Assembly (NCBI RefSeq): GCF_963576675.1
Contig: NC_088919.1
Coordinates: 46,212,501 to 46,276,500 of the forward strand
Length of the DNA stretch: 64,000 nt
Reading direction: 5' to 3'
Origin: Euphorbia lathyris
Lineage: Eukaryota; Streptophyta; Magnoliopsida; Malpighiales; Euphorbiaceae
Within the stretch, counting starts at the first letter, position 1, and each line of letters starts with the position of its first letter. Below are positions 34,145 to 45,082 of this stretch, one piece after another. The translations under genes and the position numbers were made by a program. The notes beneath the pieces are model-generated. The model had not been told where the DNA came from and did no database searches. It worked only from the letters and a program-made list of their open reading frames with translations.

Positions 34145-34599
34145 TAGTTGGAATTAGATTATGTTTACAAATTGTAATTTTACCGTTTGATGCACGTGGA
34201 ATAATGGGACCCCATCACAGAATTTTGTTTTTCCAAGTAACGAGTTTGATTTCTTGTGTATGATTGCATTCTGGACTTCTTCGATTAATTATATTACAAT
34301 TAAACTTCCATGTGGTGGGTCCTATCCTATTGTTAGGTGGACTCGACATCAAGTTTTCATCAAATATTTCATCGGACGGTCCAGATTGAGTGATGAGTTA
34401 GTTAAATTTCATGAGTGCAATTTCATCCTTTTTTTTTCTCTTCCTTTTTAAGCGAGGAAGTTTTATTGGATAAATATAGGAAGTAGATGTGCAAAAAAGG
34501 AAGAGAAGTGAAAATTTGATTTATTCCTAGGTTGTTTGTTGGGGGTAGGGATGGCAATTTGTATAGGAGGATCTTTTTCCTATTTGTATAGGTTATAAT
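34145..34599. other. Intergenic DNA
   Basis: No recognisable gene or element. Confidence 0.45.
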
Positions 34600-34608
34600 T
34601 ATATTGTT

Positions 34609-34957
34609 GACATAATATCCATTTGGCTCCCTAAACTAATACCTTAAAATCAATTAAGACCTTAAACTATCAAAATCATCAATCAGGTTCCTAAACTAAG
34701 AAAAAATTATCAATTGAGTCTCTATTCTAAACAAAAAAAAAACAATTAAGAGCTTATTGAAAATCATTCGGTTGAATAGTTTCAGAATCTTTTCACCAAA
34801 CTCATTTTGAACCAACACAGAGACAATTACAGTTCATATCAAATAGTTACAATTTTTTATTTTAGGATAGAATGAGGACTTAATTGATGATTTTGATAGT
34901 TTAGGGTCCTAATTAACTTTCAAACTTTAGTTTAGGGAGCCAAATGGGTCTAATGCC
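34609..34957. mobile_element. Mutator-like MITE
   Basis: Inverted arms of roughly 100 bp share CCATTTGGCTCCCTAAACTA and AAACTATCAAAATCATCAAT. Flanks TATATTGTT (34600-34608) and TATATTGTA (34958-34966) agree at 8 of 9 bases. 349 bp, non-coding. Confidence 0.82.
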
Positions 34958-34966
34958 TATATTGTA

Positions 34967-36285
34967 TAGTAGATAAAATGAATATGAAATAAAAATAATA
35001 ATATATATTGTTACTGGATTTTTCATGGGATGACAGATTCTTCGTGTTCTCAAGATGAGCCATAGAATTATGTTGTTCAATCCATGCTTACGACACTAAT
35101 TTGATACGATAAAATTTATTGGTAATGCTCTAATGTCAAATGAGATCTCTTACATATGAGGTAAGAAATAAAAAATGATCAATAAATGGCAGGTGACAGG
35201 CTTTTTATCTCTTATTTTATCTAGGATTCATATAATGTCAAGATCGGCCCTGTGTGTATGTACCTTAATTGTGTAATGTCTCGTTCTATTTATAGGGAGA
35301 GCTAGGGTCAATTCTGGTAGTCGGTTTAAAGTGTTTTCTCTAATTTATTTTGAGGATAGGTGTCAGCATCTGAACGACAGACATCTGCTGTAATTTAGGT
35401 AGTTTCTAATATGCCTAGACTGTAATTCTTGAATTTTAGGATTGAATTGGGGATCCTATTCCAAGGTGGATTCGGATTGCCTTTCATTGCTATATGTTAT
35501 TTGATGGTTACTCATCCTAGTACGGTCTAATCCGAAGATATTTTTTACTATTGTTGGCGATATTTTTTAGTAACAAAAATATTCCCTTTACAACCTTGAC
35601 TTGTGCTGGAAAAATGCGGGCGTGCCAGAGAATTAGGTTCTCAACCTACGTTTAAGAAAACAGTTTTTTTATGATATGCGCCTGTGTCTAATGAATAACT
35701 AACTAAATCACACAATTGTACGGGAAAAGCAAGGATTGTGAAAATGTTTCCATGGGTTCCTAGTTGCCGTCAGCACAACTTTAACTAGAATTTGACCAAT
35801 AGTTTTCAGTAATTAAAAAACACAAGAATTTGGAAATTTTTCTTTATATTTACTTTAAAATAAGAGTTTTGGATTACAATAAACCGAATAGGAATAATTA
35901 CAGTCAAGACAAATAGCAAATTTAATATCCACAATGTCAAAAGCAGCAAATAACAATAATAATAATCGGAATTAAAATGAACAATTGAAATGAATTAATC
36001 GAAGCGGTGAGCCGTTGTGTCGAAGCATCGCGTTGAAACGTTGTGTCTGCTTGAGGTCGTTATCCCGAGACCAATGCTTGACTTGAATAAAATGTGTGTT
36101 TAGTGGGCTTAATTGATTGTGCTTGAATATTTAGAAATTGAGATTGATGTGATATTTTGACTAGGAAATTGAATATTAGGATATGAATTTGAGTAGGAAA
36201 AGCGAATCGGATTTGTGTTTGGTCGAAAAAGAGCAAATTATACCGAATCATAGATGATTTTAGTGGCTAAAATCGGGCGAAACGG
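34967..36285. other. Unassigned intergenic DNA
   Basis: No protein family was recognised. The part from about 35590 to 36285 continues after the inserted elements at 37698-37858 and 42956 onward, so it is one older sequence split by later insertions. Confidence 0.45.
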
Positions 36286-36636
36286 GTGCTGATCAGGGCC
36301 GGCTCTAGGGGAGTTCCCCTAAGCCTGTGCCTAGGGCCTCACCCAGATGTGAGGCCTCATATATTTTTGTCTTAATTTTATTATAAAAAAGACTTTCTTC
36401 TTTTCCTATTTCTTTTTCTATTTTCTTTTGAAAGAGAAGAAGCCTTCCTCGCCAGGGTTTATTTTTTTATTTTCTTTTCAAGACATTTGTACTAAAAACA
36501 AAAATACTAGCAGACACTTCCCCGTAAAAAAACTAAAGTGAACAAGATAATCATAGCAACCTATTATTTTGTCAAAAAAAAAAAAAAGAAAAATTGTTGT
36601 AACAAATATTTAAATTTTTATGAACTAAATTTGATT

Positions 36637-36974
36637 GGATTAAATATGAGGTTTATGGTTTTTGAAGAAGTATCAATTTAGATCTCACTTATAAAATATC
36701 ACTAATATAGGCTTAACATTTAAAAGGGTATTAATTTAGACATCGATAACCGATTGGACACGTCATTCTTATTACTCCATTAAGTTCTAATCCCTCCCTC
36801 CATGTACAATTGATAGAATTTAACAGAGTAATATCAATGACGTGTCTCATTCCGTTATCAATGCCTAAATTGGTATATTTTTTAAACATTAAACTAATAT
36901 TGGTGCTATTTTATACGTGGAGCCTAAATTGATATTTTCCTAAAAACCATAAGCCTATTTTGGTATCTTATCCC
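36637..36974. mobile_element. Mutator-like MITE nested in the hAT-like element
   Basis: Inverted arms share TATGGTTTTT, TATCAATTTAG, a GACACGTCAT word and ATATTACTCTGTTAAA-like words. Flanks AATTTGATT (36628-36636) and AATTTAATT (36975-36983) agree at 8 of 9. Confidence 0.78.
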
Positions 36975-36984
36975 AATTTAATTT

Positions 36985-37473
36985 GACTTAAAGTGTTATT
37001 TAGCCCATGATTTATTTAAAATTTAGTTATTAGTTATATTTGATCCCTGAACTATCTCAATTGGTGAAATTTTACTTAATTTTGATGGAGACTTGACTAA
37101 ATCGTTATCCATATAATATGTAGTGATATTTTGACATATGCCCGTGATAAGTGAGACGTCTTAAATTTTATTTGACAGATAGATTTTATACAAAAATAGT
37201 TAATTAGATTAAAACAATAAAAACAAGTCTAATTGTCAAAATATCGCAACATCTCAATAGAATAACAGTTCTATTAAGTCTCCATATAGAAAAAATTATT
37301 AAATGATATAGAAAACTAATATAGAAATTTCTATAGAAATTTTTACTATTCCAAATTGGTGGTGAAATTTCACCAATTGGGAAAGGTCATGGGTTAAATA
37401 ACAAAATTTTGGACAGAAAGAGAACAAAATGACAAAAAATTGATAAATTGAGGGATAAATAGTGATTTAAATC
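36985..37473. mobile_element. Mutator-like element related to 27923-28390, nested in the hAT-like element
   Basis: Starts GACTTAAAGTGTTATTTAG and ends with the complement GATTTAAATCACTATTTA. Shares ATTGGTGAAATTT, CTCAATTGGTG and AACAAAATTTTGGA words with 27923-28390. No clear 9-bp duplication remains. Confidence 0.7.
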
Positions 37474-37858
37474 TTGTAATTCATAATAAAGGCACGACTC
37501 AGCCAATCTCTAATTACCGAGATAAATTCTTCTCTTTCTCTCCACGTAATCTTGTAATTAGATCCGAATTCAACCGTCCAAGTTTAATTTCTAGGAATTA
37601 GTACTTTATCGTTTACTTGCTGCTTTCATGACTGGTGAGAAGAAAGTACAAAATTGCCTAGGGCCTCCAAAATGCTGGAGACGGCCCTGGTGCTGATATA
37701 AATCTATGTTCAATTTGATGAACGAAAATTTGAGATTATAGCAATTGTAGCTAAAATTGATGATAAGAATCAAGGATTAGTGATTAAAATTGGCTTGGAA
37801 GCTTGAGAATTGTATTTAGGAATGAAATATGGACCGAATTGGGACCGAATTTGGCTAG

Positions 37859-37941
37859 TGTTACAATATTAATTAGATATAGTTAGTAGCTGACATTTAA
37901 GTAAGTAGTTGGGAAGTAAGTAGTGGGTATTAATGGTTGTT

Positions 37942-38000
<59 letters not shown>

Positions 38001-38058
38001 TTGTAATACCTTTAGCCTTAATAAGAAAACACTTTCAAATAACCCTTGTGTGGTTACA
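37859..38058 (+). repeat. 5' LTR of the Copia element
   Basis: 200 bp, TG...CA ends, with an internal (TA)n run at about 37945-37999. Confidence 0.95.
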
Positions 38059-38071
38059 TGGTATCAGAGCC
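38059..38071 (+). promoter_or_regulatory. tRNA-Met primer-binding site
   Basis: TGGTATCAGAGCC directly abuts the 5' LTR, the usual initiator-Met complement for plant Copia elements. Confidence 0.95.
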
Positions 38072-38573
38072 AAGCATTTTGGCTTAGGAAGTTGTTTCTT
38101 TGAGTTTGAACGGTAAAGGTCGGTCCGGGTTGGAAGTCGTTTTTTCAAACACCTCCGTTCATCTCACCACCCCCTCCATTGGATTCCTCTGCCGCCGATC
38201 TGTCGGGTCGCTTAACTCCGGCAACCAGCAAGGCCGCGCGTAGGCCTCATGCGCCGATTCTAAGTCCGACGCGCCGCCCACTCACCGGCGCGTGGCTGCT
38301 CCGTTCGCCACCGTTTTTCTTCTCCCGACCTCGCCTCTGTATCTCCGGCCCGTCTGTGTGGTTAGTTTCTCGTTTTGGTAGCTCCGGTCAGTCTCCTCCT
38401 TTGTGGCTACCCCGGCTTGTGTTCGGTTTGTCCCATTTTTTCTGATCTGATTTTTCTGTTCAATTGAGGCTGCTATATTTGCTCTACTTTATCTTGGTCT
38501 TGTTAGAATTATTAGTAGTGCCTTTACTGTTCTTTGATTTTTTAGTGGTAATTGTCATTTGCTTGGATTGATA

Positions 38574-41500
38574 ATGAGTGAGGAAAGGGATAAGAAAGTC
38601 ATGACTGAAATTACTGTTGGTACCACTCGAATTACGGACAGAAAATTGACTGGAGTTAAGGATTACACTCAGTGGAAACGTACTATTACTCGGTACATTA
38701 ATAGTGTTGATTTGGGGGATCATTTGAGTAATAATCCTCCACCTAGAGATGATCAGGGAAGTAGGAAGAAATGGATGATGGTAGACTATAAACTGTTTAA
38801 TCTGATTCAGAATACTTTGGACTCTACTATTGATGACATTGTGACTCATTGTGATACTGTCAAAGAAATGTGGGAATACTTAGAGTCTATATATGCTAGT
38901 AAACGAGACTTGACTCATATTCATAACTTGTTGTCTTCATATTATCGTCCTCAGAGAAAGGGTCGCACCTTCTTTCAGTATTATAATGAATGTAAGTAGA
39001 TTTGTGAGGAGAAGCGGACTCGGTTTCCTATGACAGCCGATGTTAAGCAGATGCAAGAGGATGATGATCGTGTATTTGTTCTTGGATTTCTGGAGGGTTT
39101 TGGTCCTGAATTTGAAATAGCACGCAGCCTCATATTGACCAGTGGGACACTTCCCTCCTTTGCTGACCTCTATGGTCGACTTCTTCCTGTGTGTAAGGAT
39201 ATTGAAAAGACGTCTGATGTGATGTCTCAAGAGACAATGGCTCTGGTGAGCAATGCGACACATGGAGTTCAAAGTGGTCCTCAGAATTCCACTACTCATC
39301 GTATCTCTCAAAATGGTCCTCAGGTATGCCATCATTGCGGTAAAGAAGGACATATTAAGAAGAACTGTTGGAAGCTACATGGTCGACCGCAGAAAAGTAA
39401 CAATCGGAAGTTTGCTCACATTATTGCTGGTGATGGTATCCTACCGTCCCCTCAATCTTCGTCTTCTACTCCTATTGTCACTATCTCTGTTGATGAATAT
39501 GCTCGAATTCAGCAACTGTCTCTTGATCATGGTACCTCCCAGTCCGCTACTACTGCTTTGGCTAATACAGGTAATCGGGCTGCTTGTCTCTCCACCTCAT
39601 CCCGTAGTTGGGTTATTGATTCTGGTGCTACCGATCACATGACTGGTAACACGTGTATTCTTTCTTCTTTTGATTCTAATACCAATCTGTCATCTGTTAC
39701 TTTAGCTAATGGAGCCACCGCTCCTGTAAATGGTCATGGAACTGCTCATCCTACCTCCAAAATCTCTTTATCCTCTATTTTATGTCTTTCTCAATTTCCT
39801 TTTAATCTGTTATCTGTTAGTCAACTCACCAAAGCCCTTAATTGTTGTGTTGTTTTCTTCCCAAATTATTGCCTTTTTCAGGACCTTGGGATGAAACAGA
39901 ATATTGGTAGAGGGAAACTGGTGAATGGGTTGTATGTTCTTGACTCCACTGAAGCGGTGCCAAGACAAATTGCATGTACAAGCTCCTCTCTGTTGCAGCT
40001 TCATTATCAGTTTGGTCATCCATCTCTTCCAGTCTTGCAGAAAATGTGTCCGAGTCTTCCAAGGAACTCTATTTTGGAGTGTGAAGCATGTCAGTTTGCT
40101 AAGCACCATCGAGTCCCATATTCTCCTCGAATAAATAAACGTGTTGAGTCTGTCTTTGATTTAGTTCACACTGATGTGTGGGGTCCTTGTCCTATTGTTT
40201 CTAAACTTGGTTATCGTTATTTTGTGACTTTTGTGGATGATTTTTCTCGGGTTACATGGCTTTATCATTTGAAGCACCGTTCAGATTTATTTACTGTTTT
40301 TTATGCTTTTCATGCTGAGATTAAAACTCAATTTAATAAAAATATCTGTATTTTGCGAAGTGACAATGCCAAAGAATACTTATCCAGTACTTTTCAGTCA
40401 TACCTTCTACAACATGGTATTATTCATCAAACGTCATGTGTTGTTACACCACAACAGAATGGTGTAGCTGAAAGGAAGAATCGCCATTTACTTGAAGTCA
40501 CTCGGGCGATCATGTTCCAAATGCAAGTCCCAAAAGTGTTTTGGGCAGATGCTGTTTTCACTGCCTGTTACCTCATCAATCGTATGTCGTCCGCTGTTCT
40601 TCAGGGTTAGATTCCATACTCTATCTTGTTTCCTTCTCAATCTTTATTTTCTCTTGCCCCTCATATTTTTGGGTGTACTTGTTTTGTACACGATATTCGT
40701 CCTCAAGTCTCCAAACTTGACCCCAAATCTCTCAAGTGTGTCTTTTTGGGATATTCTCGAAGTAAAAAAGGGTACCGTTGTTACTCTCCATCCTTGGGGC
40801 GCTATCTTGTGTCGGACGATGTCACGTTCTTTGAGAATACGGCTTTCTTCCGTCCATCTTCCCCTTTACCCTCTTTTCCTGCTGATACATCTGATGATGA
40901 TTTTTTGATCTATACTGTAAGTGAACAAGTTGTCCCTTGTCCTCCTATTCGTCACGTTTATTCTAGGCGTGTGCAGCCTGCGGTTACGGCACCTGCTCCA
41001 GGACCAGTCACCAATGATACCTCATCTGTTTCGGCTCCAGATCCTACACCTTCATCTGAACCCAGTCTTGATCTCCCTATTTCTCTTCGGAAAGGTATAA
41101 GGTCTTGCACTTACCCTATCTCCTCCTTTGTTTCTTATGATGCCTTATCACCCCCTTTCCAAGTGTTTTGTAGCTACCTTAGATTCCATTGCAGTTCCAA
41201 AATCCATTTCAGAGGCTATGGATCATCCTGATTGGCTAGAGGCAATGAAAGAAGAACTGAAGGCACTCGAACAAAATCACACTTGGGACATTGTGGACTT
41301 ACCAAAAGATCGGAAGAAAATTGGTGCTCGGTGGATTTGGACTATTAAGATGAATCCTGATGGTACTGTTGCTCGAATAAAGGCTCGCCTGGTTGCTAAA
41401 GGCTATGCTCAGACTTATGGTCTTGATTATTTCGATACTTTCTCTCCTGTTGCTAAACTCACTTCTGTCCGTCCGTTCATTTCTTTAGCTGCCACTTACA

Positions 41501-42732
41501 ATTGGGAGCTTCATCAACTGGATGTTAAAAATGCTTTCTTGCACGGTGACCTGAATGAAGAGGTTTATATGGAGCAACCTCCTGGCTTTGTTGCTCAGGG
41601 GGAGTCTAGAAAGGTGTGCAGATTAAGAAAGTCTCTGTATGGTTTGAAGCAATCTCCTCGTGCATGGTTTGGTAAATTCAGTGCCGCAGTAATGGAATTC
41701 GGGTTACACAGAAGTGCATATGATCCCTCTGTTTTCTACTTCAGTTCTAGCTTTGGATGCATTCTACTGATTGTGTATGTTGATGATATCATAATTACAG
41801 GAAGTGTTGTTGATCGGATTAAGGAGTTGAAGAAGTTCCTTGGTACTTGCTTCCAAACAAAGGATCTTGGTCCTTTGAAATACTTCTTGGGAATAGAGGT
41901 ATCTCGCAGTAGGAAAGGAATTTGTTTAAATCAGAGAAAATACTGTTTAGATATGTTGAAAGATGCAGGTCTAATTGAGGGAAAGACTTGTGATGCTCCG
42001 ATGGTGCCCAATGTAAAGTTGAAGTCTGATGATAGTGACTTACTCAAAGAACCTGAGAAATACAGAAGAATTGTGGGCAAACTGAATTATCTCACAATTA
42101 CTCGTCCTGACATTTCATTTCCTATGAGTGTGGTAAGTCAATTCATGTCCTCACCTAGGACAACGCATTGGGATGCTATTAATCACATCCTGAGGTATCT
42201 AAAGGGAGCTCCTGGACGAGGCTTGTTATATCAAAATCATGGACATCACATCGCAGAAGGCTTCACCGATGCAGACTATGCTAGAGATTTGTCAGAAAGA
42301 CGCTCTACTACTGGGTACTGTGTATTTGTTGGGGGAAATCTAGTTTCATGGAAGAGTAAGAAGCAAAGTGTAGTTTCTAGATCCAGTGCAGAATCTGAAT
42401 ATCGAGCTATGGCACAGGCTACGTGTGAACTTATGTAGTTACATCGTCTACTTGGCGAAATTGGGTTTGACCAGATAAAACCAATGAAGTTATATTGTGA
42501 TAATAAAGCAGCTATCTATATTGCAAAGAACTATGTGTTTAATGAAAGAACAAAGCATATAGAAGTTGACTGTCATTTTACTCGAGAGAAGTTGGAGGAT
42601 GGTACAATCACAACTCCACATGTCAGAACCGGAAGTCAATTAGCAGATGTGTTCACCAAGGCTTTACCAGGAACTCGAGTCAATTATATTTGTAACAAGC
42701 TGGACATGATAAATATCTATGCTCTAGCTTGA
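38574..42732 (+). pseudogene. Copia gag-pol polyprotein, disrupted
   Basis: The ATG at 38574 starts a UBN2-type gag. Then: CCHC knuckle CHHCGKEGHIKKNC (about 39327-39368); aspartic protease WVIDSGATDHM (about 39608); GAG-pre-integrase HxxxxH...CxxC (about 39990-40090); integrase core with HTDVWGP, FVDDFSRVTW and NGVAERKNR (40165-40480); RT from ARWIWTIKMNPDG (about 41326) through DVKNAFLHGDL and YVDD (about 41779); and RNase H with SRSSAESEYRAM (about 42380) and LYCDNKAA (about 42490). TAG stops interrupt at 38997, 40608 and 42436. A frameshift near 41148-41162 moves the frame by one. The gag-integrase part is in one frame, RT-RNase H in the next. A 500-base leader separates the primer site from gag; its 88-residue ORF looks fortuitous. 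Confidence 0.95.
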
Positions 42733-42739
42733 GGGGGAG
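42731..42739 (+). promoter_or_regulatory. Polypurine tract of the Copia element
   Basis: GAGGGGGAG immediately precedes the 3' LTR, as needed for plus-strand priming. Confidence 0.9.
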
Positions 42740-42823
42740 TGTTACAATATTAATTAGATATAGTTAGTAGCTGGCATTTAAGTAAGTAGTTGGGAAGTAA
42801 GTAGTTGGGTATTAATGGTTGTT

Positions 42824-42892
<69 letters not shown>

Positions 42893-42950
42893 TTGTAATA
42901 CCTTTAGCCTTAATAAGAAAACACTTTCAAATAACCCTTGTGTGGTTACA
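42740..42950 (+). repeat. 3' LTR of the Copia element
   Basis: 211 bp; longer than the 5' LTR almost only because of a longer (TA)n run (about 42826-42888). Confidence 0.95.
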
Positions 42951-42955
42951 GCTAG

Positions 42956-43704
42956 AAATATATGAATAAGCTGAATATATTTGAGAATTGTATTGATGTG
43001 TGTTGTATTGGATTGATTATTTGGTATTGATTATTGATTATTGGGGGGTTTGAATGAAGAAGAAAAATGTTATTTATAGGATGAATTTGCACCCACTAAA
43101 CAATCACTTACCCACTATTCATGTCATGACTCCACTAAGCACAAAATTGAGTAGTGGTTGGAAAATTCCTGCTCTCTATGTGTTCGTCCTATGGTGCTGC
43201 TGAAGATGGATCCAGAAAGCTGGGAACGTCTATTTTCTGGATCCAAGCTCACTTCTGAAGTTCTTGAACGTTTAGCTTGTCGAAAAAATTAATCAAAAGT
43301 GACCAGTGGCCTATTTCAGATTTCCTGCATTGAAGAAGTTAGTTTAGTAGCATTTTCCACTTGGTCATCCACTAACCCACTACTTATCACCCACTAATCT
43401 CACTTTCTTTTCTTCTTTTGACTACTTCTTTTTCTTATTTTATATTTTTTGTTTCCTTTATTTTGTATTCTTTTATTTTTCTTTTTATTTCCTTTATTTT
43501 TACATCAAAATGATAAAAATGACAAACTATAGGTTATAATTATAACCTATGGTTTGTATACGAATAAATGTGACAATTAGCAAACTTAGGTTATATAATC
43601 TATGGTAAAAATGTAAATAGATGTAAAAATTACATTTACCCCCAACAACTATATATCCTTATTTGTTTTGGAGGATGACAAATGTGCATTCAAATTATAA
43701 TTAA
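42956..43704. other. Unassigned intergenic DNA split by the Copia insertion
   Basis: Continues the sequence left of 37859. No gene seen. Confidence 0.45.
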
Positions 43705-44746
43705 CTAGTCGAAAACTCGTGCGATGCACGGGATATGAAATTTTTATATAATTTAGATAAATAAATAAATTGACATATTTACTTTTAAGTAATTTTATAT
43801 CATGTTATGAAAAAAATTTATATTATGTATATTTGAAATTACTATATATTTTTTATTGATAATTCAAATCAAATTAAATTAATTTATAAAATAATTGATT
43901 AATTTTTTTTATAGAATTTTAATTAAAGGCGAATGATTTATTTAATTTTTATAAAATTTAATGATTTGTACTTTTTAGTAATTTTAATATATTTTCATAT
44001 TTTTTATAATTGAAATTCAGTGAAACAATAATAATAAAATATGAGATTAATTAAAAAAAATATTAGAATATAATAAAAAACCAAAAATTGAATTAAACTA
44101 CAATTAAAATGAAATATTATATCTATGATACAAAAGAATTACAATTTATGTTAAACAAAAATTGACTTAAACTACAATTAAAATTAAATATTATATCTAC
44201 GATAAAAAAGAATTACAATCTATGTTAAAATGGAAGCAACATCAATATATTATGTTATAAACTATTAGAATCAATACTTTTCTAATATTGCACATGAAGA
44301 AACTTTATCAATTCAATATGTTGCATATAAAAAAATAAAATTCATAAGAATGAGTCACAAATTCATCTTGATGATAATCATTTTACTTGATGGAATTCCA
44401 TAATCACCAAATATTTGAATTCAATTATTCATTATGCTACAATAACCCAATATATCCAATTGAATCAGCTTAAGGTGATGATTTCTCATATTTTCATCTC
44501 GTAATATCTCATCAAGACATTCAATGAATTTGTTTTTCATTCTTTCAGTGTATAGAATATCAGTCACGCTCGCATATATCACTTATTTGACTTCATTAAT
44601 ATTTTCTAATAATTATACATTCTTGAATTTCGTAAGTAAGAAAAACAAACAAAAGAATAGAAAACAAAAATGAAGGGACAAAAAAGATAATTAGGAGATA
44701 ACTATATTCCTCTCGTTTTTTTTCGAAAATAAGAGAGAATGTCAAG

Positions 44747-44892
44747 GGGTTAGACTATGCTTACTTTGTTTTTTCCACCATTGGCTGGTGATGAACTTTG
44801 ACAAATGAACTTTGATAAAGTAAGCTCATCCAATGGTAGAAAAACAAAGTAAAGCTTACTTTGTTAAAAACAAAGTAAGCATAGAAGTCACC
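44747..44892. mobile_element. Small MITE with 9-bp target duplication
   Basis: AATGTCAAG flanks both sides exactly (44738-44746, 44893-44901). Inverted ends share CTATGCTTACTTTGTTTTT. Two empty sites exist in the window: AATGTCAAG near 47934 and AATGTCGAG near 51040. 146 bp. Confidence 0.94.
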
Positions 44893-45082
44893 AATGTCAA
44901 GATATAAGCATATAAAGATGAGAGTGAAAATATCTTTTACACATTAATTAAAAAATTTATTTTTTCTTAATAAAGTATTAAGTCTATAAATTAATTTTAG
45001 TTAAATAGAATTAAATCGCAATTGTAACCACTCAGTACAAAAAAATAAAAATAAAAATGAAGGGACAAAAAAGATAATTAGG

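Larger units (their letters stand above)
36294..37689. mobile_element. hAT-like element (CAGGGCCGG type) carrying two nested elements
   Basis: Ends CAGGGCCGGCTCTAG and (reverse complement) CAGGGCCGTCTCCAG are a classical plant hAT terminal repeat. GTGCTGAT flanks both sides exactly (36286-36293, 37690-37697), the 8-bp hAT duplication. Subterminal CCTAGGGCCT words occur near both ends. Two Mutator-like elements (36637-36974 and 36985-37473) lie inside, so only about 560 bp is its own sequence. No transposase remains. Confidence 0.93.
37859..42950 (+). mobile_element. Full-length Ty1/Copia retrotransposon, coding-defective
   Basis: Two LTRs (37859-38058, 42740-42950) start TGTTACAATATT and end GGTTACA. 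The 5-bp target duplication GCTAG (37854-37858, 42951-42955) is perfect. A tRNA-Met primer-binding site and a G-rich polypurine tract are in place. Outside their (TA)n tracts the LTRs differ by only one substitution and one single-base indel that I can see, so insertion was recent. Yet the gag-pol frame has three stops and one frameshift, so mobilisation in trans is likely. Internal order gag, protease, integrase, RT, RNase H is that of Copia. Confidence 0.97.

Noticed and set aside
38179..38445. 88-residue ORF upstream of Copia gag
   Set aside because: It lies in the untranslated leader after the primer-binding site, has no family signature and overlaps GC-rich low-complexity sequence.
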